This document shows positions 9,006-19,101 of a stretch of DNA of 64,000 nucleotides, one piece after another. The stretch spans positions 62,001 through 126,000 of the forward strand of contig CAVRXV010000005.1 of NCBI GenBank assembly GCA_963725255.1. Direction: 5' to 3'. The notes beneath the pieces were generated by a model, which was not told the DNA's origin, searched no databases, and was given only the letters and a program-made list of their open reading frames with translations. Source of the stretch: JAIEPX01 sp963725255 (GTDB lineage: Bacteria > Pseudomonadota > Gammaproteobacteria > JAIEPX01). Each line of letters opens with the position of its first letter. The first letter of the stretch is position 1. The position numbers were made by a program, and so were the translations under genes.

Positions 9006-9663
9006 ATGCATCAATGTCAGTGCGGGGAAATTATTTTTGGTGGCCTAGGTGAGTATGTATGCAATGAATGCTTTTCTACTTATTATATAACTGAATGTCT
9101 CAAGTGCAAAGATGAATTTATGTTAAACGAACCTTCTATTGATTCAGATTGGATTTGTGACGATTGTCAAACTATCCTTAGTGCAGAAAACTACAGAAAG
9201 GAAATTAAAAATAAAGGAGCCTCATTTACAATTTGTAGAGATCCAAGTTATTTTACAAACGGAATCACTGACAGATATCCTATCTCATACCGTCTTGTAT
9301 TGCTAAATATCATTTTCAATATTTTCAAGAACTCAGATAAATCAGACTTCGCAGCACTTAAAAAATATATGAATGATTTGCTTGTCGCCATCGAAAACAA
9401 AACAGAATTTCAAATCAATAAATATCCTAATTATTTTCAAATTTACACATTTAAAAGTATACTTTCAGAAGATCCTAAAGGATATATATGCAATATTAAT
9501 CGATAAAACAAGAGGCACAACCCCATTATTTTTCTATTGTAATAGCAGTACTACGGAGAAAAAAAGATACCGAGTAGAAGCCTTTCATTCATCATTAAAA
9601 GAAATCATTAGTAAATTTGACACATTAATAGATATTTTCATAAACAATGAAATATTTTTTTAG
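9006..9663 (+). pseudogene. Zinc-ribbon protein gene with a frameshift
   Basis: The first frame (to 9506, 166 codons from ATG 9006) begins with paired zinc-ribbon cysteines: CQCGEIIFGG, VCNECFSTYY, ECLKCKDEF and ICDDCQTIL. It ends at CNINR. The +1 frame continues with plausible protein, KDIYAILIDKTRGTTPLFFYC and then RVEAFHSSLKEIISKFDTLID, to 9663. Deleting one A of the AAA at about 9476-9478 joins them into ~218 residues. The function is unknown. The first open frame might still make a shortened protein. GTG at 9000 is an alternative start. Confidence 0.5.
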
Positions 9664-9787
9664 AGAAAATACCACAAATACCCCACTAGATGATGCCTAA
9701 ATTTAAAAATCATCTTTGCTTTATATTAGAGCAACTCGCGAACGAAGATGATTAAGCTAACAATATTAGTAAATTACTTTGTTCTTC

Positions 9788-10956
9788 TTAATCGATGTCA
9801 CCAAACAATTCTTTAATACCTTGCTGCCATGGTAGTACCAATACATGATCGATCTTTTTTGCATATTTATCTTGGCTTAGTACAATTGCTTCACTATTAG
9901 GTATTTCCGCAGTAATATGTATGAAGCGTGAAATATCTTCCGGACCAAACATTATACTATCTTTATGTGGATAGAAAGTATAGGAAAATATTCCTGTATG
10001 TTATACGACAAAGTCAATTTCAACATCACTCGGCGTTCGCAAATAACTAAAGCGAAAATCTTTACGATGGTAGTCACTAAGCTTCATGCACTCCAAAATT
10101 ATGAAATGTTCAAATGCATTACCATATGCATTTGTTTGAGGAATGATGTCTACACTGGTTTGTCTCGATAATGCTCGCACTACACCCGGATCAAAGTAAT
10201 AGAATTTTGGTTTCTGGCTAAGTCTTTTTCTAAACGAGCCGGTATAGGAATCAAGCATAAAGCCAATTAAAGTATCTTCTAGAATGCCATAATAGGCTTT
10301 TACCGTTTTATCATCCGCACCGACATCACGAGCAATATTACTATAATTAATAATTTTACCGTTGCATTGCGCAGCAACCTCAAGAAATTTGCGAAAAGGA
10401 TCTAGATTACGTACTGCTTGTTCATTGATAATTTCTTCTTTGAGGTAGGTGTGGGCGTATGCGTTTAAAAATTCCTGGCGTTCCAGATCTGTATCACACT
10501 TACTGATTTCAGGTAATGTGCCCCATTTCAGTGCATGGTTAAGGTTAAAGTCATCACCAAGCTCGAACGCGCTTAATGGATAGAGATGATAAACAAAAGG
10601 CATTTCCTGCCAGCAAGTTTGCTCCCCCATGCTTAAGTTTTCGTGCACTTGATCCTGTCATGATAAAAGTTTTATCAGTTTTACCCATTAGCATTTGAAC
10701 GGTATCGAGTAACTTAGGATTTTTTTGGATTTCGTCAATAATCACATGTTGTATATTGCTCGGTAAGGCTTCTACCTCGGAAAATAATATGTTTGGATTT
10801 TGACGATATCGATATTCATACTCACTATTGAGTAAATCGATATACCGGCTATACTCATGGTCGTATACATTGTTATAGGTGTATTTATGCCCATATTACG
10901 AGCACAAATAAGAAAAAATGCCTTTTCTTTGGCAATTGTAATATCCGCTGATACAT
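9788..10956 (-). pseudogene. AAA_14/DUF4143 ATPase gene, decayed
   Basis: Pieces in different frames reconstruct one ~390-residue AAA_14-DUF4143 protein. They are a start at 10956 (MYQRILQLPKK, with GGAG 7 bases upstream), a degraded Walker A region (CARNMGINTPI), YIDLLNSEYEYRYRQNPN, Walker B VIIDEIQKNPKLLD, sensor FIMTGSSARKLKHGGANLL, and DUF4143 (10648-10001; FVYHLYPLSAFEL to SDVEIDFVV). After an in-frame stop comes the tail FGPEDISRFIHI, KKIDHVLVLPWQQGIKELF, ending at 9788. One frameshift lies in the A4 run at 10595-10598. The loss of the P-loop lysine indicates real decay and not only a sequencing error. Confidence 0.75.
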
Positions 10957-10982
10957 GGCTAACTCCGTAAACATCAGATATA

Positions 10983-11069
10983 TCCGGAGCTTAGTCCGAA
11001 TTTTCAACTTAGTCAAGCTGCAATATGATTATTTCGGAACATGCTCCGAAAATGTCTGATAATTTCGGA
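10983..11069. promoter_or_regulatory. TTCGGA-N6-TCCGAA operator pair
   Basis: Two dyads share half-sites and spacing: TCCGGA-GCTTAG-TCCGAA (10983-11000) and TTCGGA-ACATGC-TCCGAA (11033-11050, inside a 20-bp near-palindrome at 11032-11051). Their starts are 50 bp apart. A lone half-site, TTCGGA, lies at 11064-11069. They sit between the decayed ATPase (minus) and miaE (plus) and could control either. No regulator is identified. Confidence 0.5.
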
Positions 11070-11143
11070 GTAGTTCTCTTTGAAATTCAGTCTTTCAATG
11101 CTAGCCTAATGTTAACTGCACAACGACAGGATTTGATCTGAGC

Positions 11144-11719
11144 ATGAAATTTGAATTATTGACTCCGACTAAGCCGGCTTGGACTGAAGCTGTGATAGCT
11201 AATTTTGATGCCTTTTTGCTCGATCATGCAGCATGCGAGCGCAAAGCATCGAGTATGGCGATGTCGATGTTGCTGCATTATCCTGATAGACAAAACCTTG
11301 TAAAAGAAATGACAAAATTAGCGATAGAAGAATTACTGCATTTTAAAGCCGTGATGGCACATGTTCATGAGAGAGGCCTGATTTTAATAGGTGACGAAAA
11401 AGACCCTTATGTCAATGACTTACGTCAAGCTCAACGGCGTGGGTCTCAAGAATATTTGATGGATCGTCTAATAACTGCCAGCATTATTGAAAAGCGCGGC
11501 GCAGAACGATTTGGACTCATTGCAGAAGCACAGACGGATGAAAAATTAAAAAACTTTTACACAAAAATTACAGAATCAGAAGAAAGACATTATTTGCTCT
11601 TTTTAAACTTGGCAAAAGAATATTTTAACGCTGAAATTATAGAGCACAGATTAAATGAATTATTAATTATCGAAGCAAACATTGTTGATAAACTACCGAT
11701 AAAATCGGCACTGCATTAA
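11144..11719 (+). CDS. miaE: tRNA-(ms2io6A)-hydroxylase
   Basis: A 191-residue ferritin-like diiron enzyme that hydroxylates the isopentenyl side chain of ms2i6A37 in tRNA. The four-helix-bundle iron ligands are visible: HAACERKAS (E-containing helix), EELLHFKAV (E-x-x-H), KRGAERFGLIAE, and SEERHYLLF (E-x-x-H). It matches the family in length and in the N-terminal LLTPTKPAWTEAV-type motif. It stands alone between pseudogenes, so it is probably transcribed from its own promoter in the preceding 90 bp. Confidence 0.92.
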   Translation: MKFELLTPTKPAWTEAVIANFDAFLLDHAACERKASSMAMSMLLHYPDRQNLVKEMTKLAIEELLHFKAVMAHVHERGLILIGDEKDPYVNDLRQAQRRGSQEYLMDRLITASIIEKRGAERFGLIAEAQTDEKLKNFYTKITESEERHYLLFLNLAKEYFNAEIIEHRLNELLIIEANIVDKLPIKSALH

Positions 11720-11762
11720 TGCTGGAAAATAAAATGGGGATTTATTTTTGGAAAACCACTCA

Positions 11763-13063
11763 TGAAGACATCTCAGAATATAAAAAAATACCTAGAAAAA
11801 TACGCTGAAAAAGAAGTTTTGTCATTTGATGACTTCAATTACAGCTTTTCAAATGTTGTTATAATTCCTGCTCATGACGAAAGTTTTTGAGGATACAAAA
11901 ATAACTTTAGATTCGATTCAAGAAGAAGATTCGCTTATAATCTTGATCGTTAACTCGCAAGAAAACTCTTCAAATAAAGCCAAAAACAACAACATTGAAT
12001 CTAATCATTAATTTAAAAAATAATTCCAAAGAAATTTGGAAAGCAAAAGATTTTAAAAATATTTCTTTACACGAAAACGATTCACAAACTATTCTTCTTG
12101 TAGACAGAACAACAAATAACCTGCATTTACCGGATAAAACGGGCGTTGGGTTAGCAAGAAAAATCGGTGCTGATATCGCAACAAAATTAATTTTTGACAA
12201 AATAATTAATTCAAACTGGATTCACTGCACTGATGCCGATGTCATTTTACCAAAAGATTATTTTAATGCGACAAAGGATTTACAGGGTTATTCAGCGGCA
12301 ATTTATCCTTATAGTCATAGCATAAATACAAACGATGCTCCTTCACAAAAAAGCCGTGATGCTTTACGAATTATCTCTGAGGCATTATGTGATTGGATTA
12401 AAATTTGCAAATTCCAATTTTGCTTTTCACACAATCGGGAGCACAATAGCCATTGATTGTGAATCTTATGCAAAAGTACGCGGGTTCCCAACAAGAGAAT
12501 CTGGCGAGGATTTTTATATATTAAATAAACTTATAAAAATAGGGGAAATCCACCGCCTCACCACCGCCCCTATTATTCTCGACGGAAGATTTTCTGATAG
12601 AGTTCCGTTTGGCACTGGAAAATCCGTTGAAAAAATTACGTCGCTAAAAAATATCGAAGATGAATTTCTTTTTTATAATTCAAATATTTTTGTAAAACTA
12701 AAACTGTTCCTTCAAAAAATAAATGACATTGAAATTATTTCAAAAATAAAAAATGCGAATTTAGATTTTAAAAAAACTATTGATGACGATACTGTATTAA
12801 CAACGCTCGATAAAATTGGCGCACTTGACGCAATAGTTACCGCTATAAAAAGTTCAAAAACACCGGCCATATGCCAACAACATCTGCATACGTGGTTTGA
12901 TAACTTCAAAACACTGAAATTCATACATCATATGAGAGATGAATATTATCCGTCCCTCCCTATAAAAGAAATTATCCAACAGCCCCTCTATGCATCGTAT
13001 AATTTATCAGCCTCTCATTCTCTGGAAGAGCTCATGCAAGATTTCAAAAAAATAAGCTGGTAG
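11763..13063 (+). pseudogene. GT2-like glycosyltransferase gene with several frameshifts
   Basis: Successive segments in different frames form one GT-A protein: ATG 11763 to VVIIPAHDES, then EDTKITLDSIQEEDSLIILI, GVGLARKIGADIATKL with the metal-binding-type motif CTDADVILPKDYF, then HTIGSTIAIDCESYAKVRGF and RESGEDFYILNKLIKIGEI. Frame changes occur at the T5 run near 11884-11888, near 11990, and near 12405. The C-terminal ~170 residues match nothing I recognise. The largest open pieces are 11995-12456 and 12335-13063. It is probably inactive unless the breaks are sequencing errors. Confidence 0.7.
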
Positions 13064-13146
13064 ATCTACTAGTCCACAATTCTCTTAACAAACAATTATA
13101 ATTATTGTAAACTACCTCGATTAAATCGGTACCCGGGATACACACA

Positions 13147-14166
13147 ATGAATAATTTATTCAAAACTCTTACTATAAGCAGCACATTACTCATCAGCGCA
13201 AGTGCATGGGCTCAATTTGCTATGCCTACTCCTAAAGTCAGTACAATCACAACCCAATATTCCACGTGGGAACCGCATGTCGTCGCGAATGGCACCCTGC
13301 AAGCAGTCCACGGGATAGTGGTGAAACCGGAAATTTCTGGAAGAGTACGTAAAATCCTTTTTAATTCAGGTGATTCTGTTCAAGCAGGCACGCCTTTGCT
13401 TGAACTCAACAACGATATGATGAAAGCGGATCTTGATCTAAACACTGCGAACTTCACTCTCAGCCAAGTCGATTATGAACGCAAAAAAGCACTTTATCCA
13501 AAACATGCCATTGCAAAATCCGAACTGGATGCAGCACTTGCTAACCTAAAAGTTAACCAAGCCCGCGTCGCAGCAAGTAAGGCACAATTCGCGCAATCCA
13601 TAATTGTGGCTCCATTTTCAGGCAAATTAGGGTTACGACAAGTCAGCATCGGTGACCAAGTGACGCCAGCGACGCCCATTGTAAATCTTCAAGCCATCGA
13701 TCCAATCAATATCGATTTTACGATTCCAGAGTCCGACATTCTGAAAGTTGCGGTGGGTCGTCAAGTCATCGTCGAAGACGACGCCTACCCCGATACTAAA
13801 TTTATAGGGACTGTTAAAGCGATTGAATCCGTTATTAATACTAATGCACAAAGTTTAACGGTCCGCGCTGAAATTCCTAACAGCAAAGGTATTTTATTAC
13901 CCGGTACATTTATGCGAGTCACCTTGTCAACAGGGCAACCCGAACAAGTCATCAGTGTTCCACAAACTGCAATTATGCATTCAGTGGATGGAAACTATGT
14001 TTACCGCGTTGTGAATAAAAAAGTATCAAAAGTAAAAGTGAAAACAGGTTTGCAACATGGCCAGCAAATCAATATTACTGAAGGTCTTAAACCTGGTGAA
14101 CAGGTTGTTACCGCAGGACAAATGAAATTAAATGATGGGGCTGCTGTAGAAATTTTCAATAAATAA
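13147..14166 (+). CDS. RND efflux periplasmic adaptor (membrane fusion protein)
   Basis: A 339-residue HlyD/AcrA-type adaptor. A signal peptide (NLFKTLTISSTLLISASAWA) is followed by the lipoyl-like half-motif GIVVKPEISGRVRKILFNSG, a short helical hairpin and the second lipoyl half, SIIVAPFSGKLGLRQVSIGD. A beta-barrel with PGTFMRVTLS and the membrane-proximal domain follow. It lacks a lipobox Cys after the signal, so it is probably not lipidated. It lies 107 bp upstream of the RND pump gene, as in adaptor-pump operons. No outer-membrane TolC partner is present in the window. Confidence 0.9.
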   Translation: MNNLFKTLTISSTLLISASAWAQFAMPTPKVSTITTQYSTWEPHVVANGTLQAVHGIVVKPEISGRVRKILFNSGDSVQAGTPLLELNNDMMKADLDLNTANFTLSQVDYERKKALYPKHAIAKSELDAALANLKVNQARVAASKAQFAQSIIVAPFSGKLGLRQVSIGDQVTPATPIVNLQAIDPINIDFTIPESDILKVAVGRQVIVEDDAYPDTKFIGTVKAIESVINTNAQSLTVRAEIPNSKGILLPGTFMRVTLSTGQPEQVISVPQTAIMHSVDGNYVYRVVNKKVSKVKVKTGLQHGQQINITEGLKPGEQVVTAGQMKLNDGAAVEIFNK

Positions 14167-14273
14167 AAAGACAATTTTTTATTGATATCTTTTTAGAAAG
14201 ATGGCCTCTTAAATTACCACGTAGATTTCTATCAAAGAATGAACTACTCATTGCAGTGTGAAGGAAGGAATAC

Positions 14274-17200
14274 ATGAAAAGTTTCACCGATATTTTTATC
14301 GAACGCCCAGTTTTTTCTTGGGTTTTAAGTTTACTCCTCTTACTATTTGGATTGATGTCGTATAATCAGCTGACGTTACGACAGTTTCCGGAAATTAGCA
14401 CCACGACCATCAGTGTCACAACAGCGTATCCAGGCGCAAGCGCTGAATTAATGGAAGGTTTCGTGACTGGACCATTAGAAAGCGCTATTGCGGGTGTGAA
14501 TGGAATCGAATACATCACTGCGAATAATTCCACAGGCGCATCTGTAATCACAATTAATTTTAAAATCGGCACCGATATCGATATCGCAGCAAGCGAGGTC
14601 AGTGATCGAGTCAGTTCAGTTCGTTATCGTTTACCTAAAGAAGTATTCAATTCTATTATTGAAAAACAAAATCCTAATACCACCCCAACAATGTATTTAT
14701 CCTTCGCAAGCAACTCTTTATCGCCTGCTGAAATCACTGATTATTTAAAACGTGTAGTGAAACCCCGACTCGAAGGACTCCCAGGTGTAGGCGAAGCGAA
14801 AATTTTCGGGCCCCGCGATTATGCAATGCGCATATGGCTAAACCCCGAATTAATGGCTTCTCACAACGTCACTGCAACCGATGTGATCAATGCGTTGCGT
14901 GCGAATAATTTCCAATCACCCTCTGGTCAAATTTCCAGTGAATTTCAACAATACGATGTCACAGCAAATACCGATTTAAATTCAGCTCATCAATTTAATC
15001 GAATGATTGTGGGCAACGATAGTCGTCATTTAACGCGTATAGAAGATATTGGAAAAGCAGAGCTTGGTACTTACAACCCCAAAGCATCTGTGACGATGAA
15101 CGGTGTTCAATCTATTGTGATCGGCATTATCACTCGTGGTGATGCAAATCCACTTGAGGTATCTGAACAAGTTAAAAATGCACTACCCAAAATGGAAAAA
15201 AATATGCCGGGAGATCTTAAACCTGAGGTTATTTGGGACAGTTCTAAATTTATTGCCGCATCAATTTGGGAAGTGGAAAAAACCATCATTGAGGCGACAC
15301 TTTTTGTTGTTCTTGTGATGTTCTTATTTTTAGGCTCTGTTCGCACACTGACGATTCCCCTCGTGACAATTCCACTTTCGTTGATCGGAATTTGCTCTTT
15401 GATGCTCTTAATGGGATACAGTTTGAACACCATCACTTTTCTTGCAATGGTACTGGCAATTGGTCTGGTTGTTGATGACGCTATTGTGGTTGCAGAAAAT
15501 ATTCATCGCCATGTTGAGAATGGCGAAACACCTTATAAAGGTGCGCTTGTTGGTACACGCGAAATTAAATTTGCCATTATAGCAATGACTATTACATTGG
15601 CGGCTGTATTTGCACCCATAGGATTTCGCGGCGGATTAACCGGCTCTTTATTTAAAGAATTTGCCTTTACTTTAGCCGGAACTGTGATTGTTTCGGGTTT
15701 TATTGCTTTAACGCTTTCACCGATGATGTGCTCAAAAATCATGACACCAAAATCCCAAGAAAGTAATTTTGCAAAACGCGTCAATAATTATTTTGCACGA
15801 CTTGAAGAACGCTATCGCAAACGCTTAACCAAAACCATCGCAAATCGTCGAATTTTTTTGATGATTGTTTTACCCATCACATTAACCATAAGTACATTAT
15901 TGGGCGCACAATTATTCTCAAATCAAATTTTAGCTCCACAGGAAGATGTGGGCGCAATACTCACTATTGTTCAAGGCCCCACAGGTGCCACACTTCCTTT
16001 TATGGAAAAACAAACACAAGAACTCGCTAAAATCCTTAATGCTGTTCCTGAAAAAGATGCGCTCGGCATTATCAATGGATTTATGGGCGTTAATAGCGCT
16101 ATTTCTTTCTTGATTCTAAAACCCTGGAATGTGCGTTCCCGATCCTTGGGCGAAATTATAGGAAGTTTATTTCCTCAATTTACAAATATTACGGGTGCGA
16201 ACGCATTTCCCATCAACCCCTATAGTCTTCCTGGTGCACAAAGTTTACAACCGGTTGGTTTTGTGTTGCAAACAACGGGGGGCTACAACGAACTCTACGC
16301 GACCAGTCTAAAATTAATGGAAGCAATTTCAAAATACCCTGGACTTGTTAACGTCAGTTGCGATCTGAAAATTGATAAGCCGGAAATTCACATCGATGTT
16401 AATCGTGATTTGGCAGGAAATTTAGGCATTCCTATGCTTCAGGTCGCTGACGCAATTAATTTTGCCTTCAATGAAACCGCGGTTAGTCAATTCAGTATGA
16501 ATGGCTTAAGCTATGATGTTGTGCCACAAGTTTTGCCACAATATCGCCAAAATTCTCAAAATATCTACGGGTTATATGTTCGTACTGCCGAACAAAATTT
16601 AGTTCCTCTCGCTAATATTGTGAATATCAGTGAGCGAACAACGCCTCAAAATCTCAATCATTTTCAACAAATGCGTGCCGCAACAATTAGTGCGTCAATC
16701 GCACCAGGATACACACAATCACAAGTGATAAAATATCTCGAAAAAGAAGCGAATCAAATTCTCAAAGAAAATATGCGTTACGATTTTTCTGGAGAAAGTC
16801 GTCAATTTATTAATGAAAGTCACGGCTTCATTGTTATTTTATGCTTCGCTATTTTATTTATTTTATTAATATTATCGGCGCAATTTGAAAGCTTTATTGA
16901 TCCAATAATCGTAATGGTTGCAGTCCCACTCTCAATTATGGGTGCCTTTTTATTGTTAATTCCTTTTGGTGGCGAAGTGAGTTTTATTGGAAAGTGTTTC
17001 ATGGCTTTTTTCACCATGAAAACCAGTGGATTCAGCGCAGGAATCGGCATCTTCAAACAATTTAGCGGTACGCTGAATATTTATACTTGGATCGGAATAT
17101 TAACGTTGATAGGTTTAGTATCCAAACACGGAATTTTAATCGTCGAATTCGCCAACCAACTTCGTACGCAAGGAAAAGGCATCACACAAGCCGTCATAGA

Positions 17201-17423
17201 AGCTGCCTGCATTCGTTTACGACCCATTCTCATGACCACTGCCGCCATCGTCCTCGGCGCCACTCCGCTCGTTTTTGCAGGCGGCGCAGGTGCCATCAGT
17301 CGTAAAGAAATCGGCCTCGTCATTATCGGCGGAATGCTATTCGGAACATTGATGTCGCTTTTCGTCGTACCTATTTTTTACACTTTATTGGCGCCCTTTA
17401 AAAAGAACACAGCTTCAGGGTGA
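14274..17423 (+). CDS. RND-family multidrug efflux pump (AcrB/MexB-like)
   Basis: A 1049-residue inner-membrane proton-driven pump (HAE1 type). The N terminus MKSFTDIFIERPVFSWVLSL, the TM4 aspartate pair in GLVVDDAIVVAENI and the TM10 lysine in LIGLVSKHGILIVEFANQL are all present, so the proton relay looks intact. The porter domains contain the usual PGASAELMEG and YPGLVNV repeats. Compared with the common pattern (PLSI..GAL directly followed by ..LNIYTQIG), about 30 extra residues (around GEVSFIGKCFMAFFTMK) are present between TM9 and TM10, coded at about 16960-17062. GGAAGG precedes the start. Confidence 0.92.
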   Translation: MKSFTDIFIERPVFSWVLSLLLLLFGLMSYNQLTLRQFPEISTTTISVTTAYPGASAELMEGFVTGPLESAIAGVNGIEYITANNSTGASVITINFKIGTDIDIAASEVSDRVSSVRYRLPKEVFNSIIEKQNPNTTPTMYLSFASNSLSPAEITDYLKRVVKPRLEGLPGVGEAKIFGPRDYAMRIWLNPELMASHNVTATDVINALRANNFQSPSGQISSEFQQYDVTANTDLNSAHQFNRMIVGNDSRHLTRIEDIGKAELGTYNPKASVTMNGVQSIVIGIITRGDANPLEVSEQVKNALPKMEKNMPGDLKPEVIWDSSKFIAASIWEVEKTIIEATLFVVLVMFLFLGSVRTLTIPLVTIPLSLIGICSLMLLMGYSLNTITFLAMVLAIGLVVDDAIVVAENIHRHVENGETPYKGALVGTREIKFAIIAMTITLAAVFAPIGFRGGLTGSLFKEFAFTLAGTVIVSGFIALTLSPMMCSKIMTPKSQESNFAKRVNNYFARLEERYRKRLTKTIANRRIFLMIVLPITLTISTLLGAQLFSNQILAPQEDVGAILTIVQGPTGATLPFMEKQTQELAKILNAVPEKDALGIINGFMGVNSAISFLILKPWNVRSRSLGEIIGSLFPQFTNITGANAFPINPYSLPGAQSLQPVGFVLQTTGGYNELYATSLKLMEAISKYPGLVNVSCDLKIDKPEIHIDVNRDLAGNLGIPMLQVADAINFAFNETAVSQFSMNGLSYDVVPQVLPQYRQNSQNIYGLYVRTAEQNLVPLANIVNISERTTPQNLNHFQQMRAATISASIAPGYTQSQVIKYLEKEANQILKENMRYDFSGESRQFINESHGFIVILCFAILFILLILSAQFESFIDPIIVMVAVPLSIMGAFLLLIPFGGEVSFIGKCFMAFFTMKTSGFSAGIGIFKQFSGTLNIYTWIGILTLIGLVSKHGILIVEFANQLRTQGKGITQAVIEAACIRLRPILMTTAAIVLGATPLVFAGGAGAISRKEIGLVIIGGMLFGTLMSLFVVPIFYTLLAPFKKNTASG

Positions 17424-17436
17424 GCTTAACTCACCC
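17418..17436 (+). terminator. Hairpin after the RND pump gene
   Basis: GGGTGAG-CTTAA-CTCACCC forms a 7-bp perfect stem that includes the pump's stop codon. It has no T-run, so termination would be weak. It lies between convergent genes and may serve both strands. Confidence 0.4.
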
Positions 17437-17499
17437 ATACACTTGATCTAAATCATGCACAAATAATCCAAAAGATTGCTTATGCAGCTGAGTATTCTT

Positions 17500-17940
17500 T
17501 TAGTCTTCTTTCAATCGTACTGCTAATACGTCACAGGCAGCCCCGTGAAGTACAGCATTCGCAGTAGAACCTAAGAGTAATCGGATACCATGACGCCCAT
17601 GACTACCGACAATAACTAAATCAGCACCAATGCGATCAGCTTCTTCAAGAATGATTGTTCGCGCAGGGCCTACTTTGATCACTTGACGATCATCCGCTAA
17701 TGCCAACTCACTACCCAGTTTCTTCATAGAGTCAGATGCATTTTCAAGTAACATTTCTTCGATATCAGCACCAGCAGCAACACCATACGCGGCTCCGTAA
17801 CTGCTCATATGCTCAATAGCGTGAACTAAATATAACTCTGCACCAAATTCATCAGCCAAAGCTTTGGCTTTTTTTGTCGTGAGAGTGTCGCAGCTAGGGT
17901 CAAGCTCAACTGCTAATAAAATTTTCTGATATACCTTCAT
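17500..17940 (-). CDS. Universal stress protein (UspA family)
   Basis: A 146-residue UspA-fold protein. The ATP-binding pattern G-x2-G-x9-G-S/T is present in VGSHGRHGIRLLLGSTANAV, so it is of the ATP-binding class. The N-terminal KILLAVELDPSCDTL is typical of the first beta strand. It is 19 bp downstream of a second usp gene on the same strand, giving a two-gene stress operon next to the replication origin. Confidence 0.9.
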   Translation of the reverse strand: MKVYQKILLAVELDPSCDTLTTKKAKALADEFGAELYLVHAIEHMSSYGAAYGVAAGADIEEMLLENASDSMKKLGSELALADDRQVIKVGPARTIILEEADRIGADLVIVGSHGRHGIRLLLGSTANAVLHGAACDVLAVRLKED

Positions 17941-17959
17941 GGTTCAATCTCCTTGTATG

Positions 17960-18361
17960 TTACTGGCAACGAACAGCTAAAATATCGCAGGGCGCATCAC
18001 TGATTAATGTTGCTTGTTGATGATCATTATTCACAACAATTAAATCAACATTTTTCGAGAGCGCTGCCTCTAAAATAATATCATGACTATTGCCTAATAG
18101 AACAGATTCATCTGCATCACCGAGTTCATGTTCGTTGGCCGCTGCCGATAATCGACTTTTTGCGGTTTCGATAATGCGAGATTCAATGTCATTAAGTGAA
18201 GGTAATAAATAGCCCATTTCCTTTGCCTCCAAATGCGGTAGTGTGTAAAGCAAACTCACTCTCGCACCTTCGTTGGTTGCAAACTCTCTGGTAACGTCCA
18301 TGGTCTCTTCTGAATGGGAGATCGTATCGATCGCCATTAAAATATGCTTGTACAGGTTCAT
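17960..18361 (-). CDS. Universal stress protein, lacking the ATP-binding loop
   Basis: A 133-residue UspA-family protein. YKHILMAIDTISHSEE at the N terminus and SDAPCDILAVRCQ at the C terminus match the fold. The G-x2-G-x9-G-S nucleotide loop is replaced by VVNNDHQQATLISD, so this copy probably does not bind ATP in the standard way. It is the first gene of the usp pair and lies on the far side of the putative oriC from rpmH. Confidence 0.85.
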   Translation of the reverse strand: MNLYKHILMAIDTISHSEETMDVTREFATNEGARVSLLYTLPHLEAKEMGYLLPSLNDIESRIIETAKSRLSAAANEHELGDADESVLLGNSHDIILEAALSKNVDLIVVNNDHQQATLISDAPCDILAVRCQ

Positions 18362-18679
18362 AAACTCTTCCTTGAGTTAAGGTAACCTTTCGATTACAAT
18401 TAATAAATACGCACGACAGGGAAAATGTAAGCGGGAATGATTGACTGAAATAAAAGCGCCAGTCAACGAAACCAACGCCCACGATCATCTTCCCTGTTCG
18501 TGCCATAAAAATCCCCATCCTTGGGGAACTACTTGTAAGTTGCGTCACTGCATCAAACAAGTAGACAAACAGATTGTACAAAATTTCCCAGAGAAAAAGA
18601 TACCAGCCAACGACCTTATCTCTTGTGAGACATTAGCCCTATTTACCAAATCCAAATAAATAAGTTATACCTCAAACGA

Positions 18680-18960
18680 GACTCTTTGGGGCTTTATTCA
18701 AAGAGATCCCCTTGATACTCATTGCTAAGTGGTAAATATGTCTTCGGAAATGGTTTAAGTAAGTTTCAAAAATATAAGTTGTCACTTACCTGTGGATAAC
18801 CACGGTATAAGATCGTGACTTTAATTAATCCCCAACTTATCCACATGCACTTAACAGATTTGTACACTTAAAAATTACGCCCATCAAATTGATTAATAAG
18901 AGATTCTAGACTTACCATCATTATCCACAGGCCTAACTATTAACTATAATCTTAATTAAA
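18680..18960. other. Putative chromosomal replication origin (oriC)
   Basis: Three perfect DnaA boxes are present: TGTGGATAA (18791-18799, minus orientation), TTATCCACA (18837-18845) and TTATCCACA (18921-18929). A strongly AT-rich tract follows (about 18929-18970), suitable as an unwinding element. The position directly upstream of rpmH-rnpA-yidD-yidC-mnmE is the classical bacterial origin neighbourhood. dnaA, dnaN, recF and gyrB, which usually lie on the other side, are not in the window; two usp genes occupy that place. The interval 18362-18680 holds no gene I can support. Confidence 0.8.
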
Positions 18961-19014
18961 TAATACTATGAAGAGAGGTACTCAGCTTCCAGGGGATTAT
19001 AATATATCAAAGGG

Positions 19015-19101
19015 AGCATCTCACGGTTTTAAAATCAGCAGCCATGATTACAGGGCGTTGAGTGACCAAAAAACCCAAAAAATCATTAACCGTGAGATGC
19101 T
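19015..19101. repeat. 14-bp perfect inverted repeat upstream of the rpmH promoter
   Basis: AGCATCTCACGGTT (19015-19028) and AACCGTGAGATGCT (19088-19101) are exact reverse complements separated by 59 bp. The right arm ends where the rpmH -35 box begins. It may be a paired operator, an origin-associated site or a structured transcript; the function is unknown. Confidence 0.55.

Noticed and set aside
18441..18659. A 72-codon plus-strand open frame with several Cys and His residues beside oriC
   Set aside because: No ribosome-binding site or family pattern; overlapped by another open frame on the minus strand. Probably chance.
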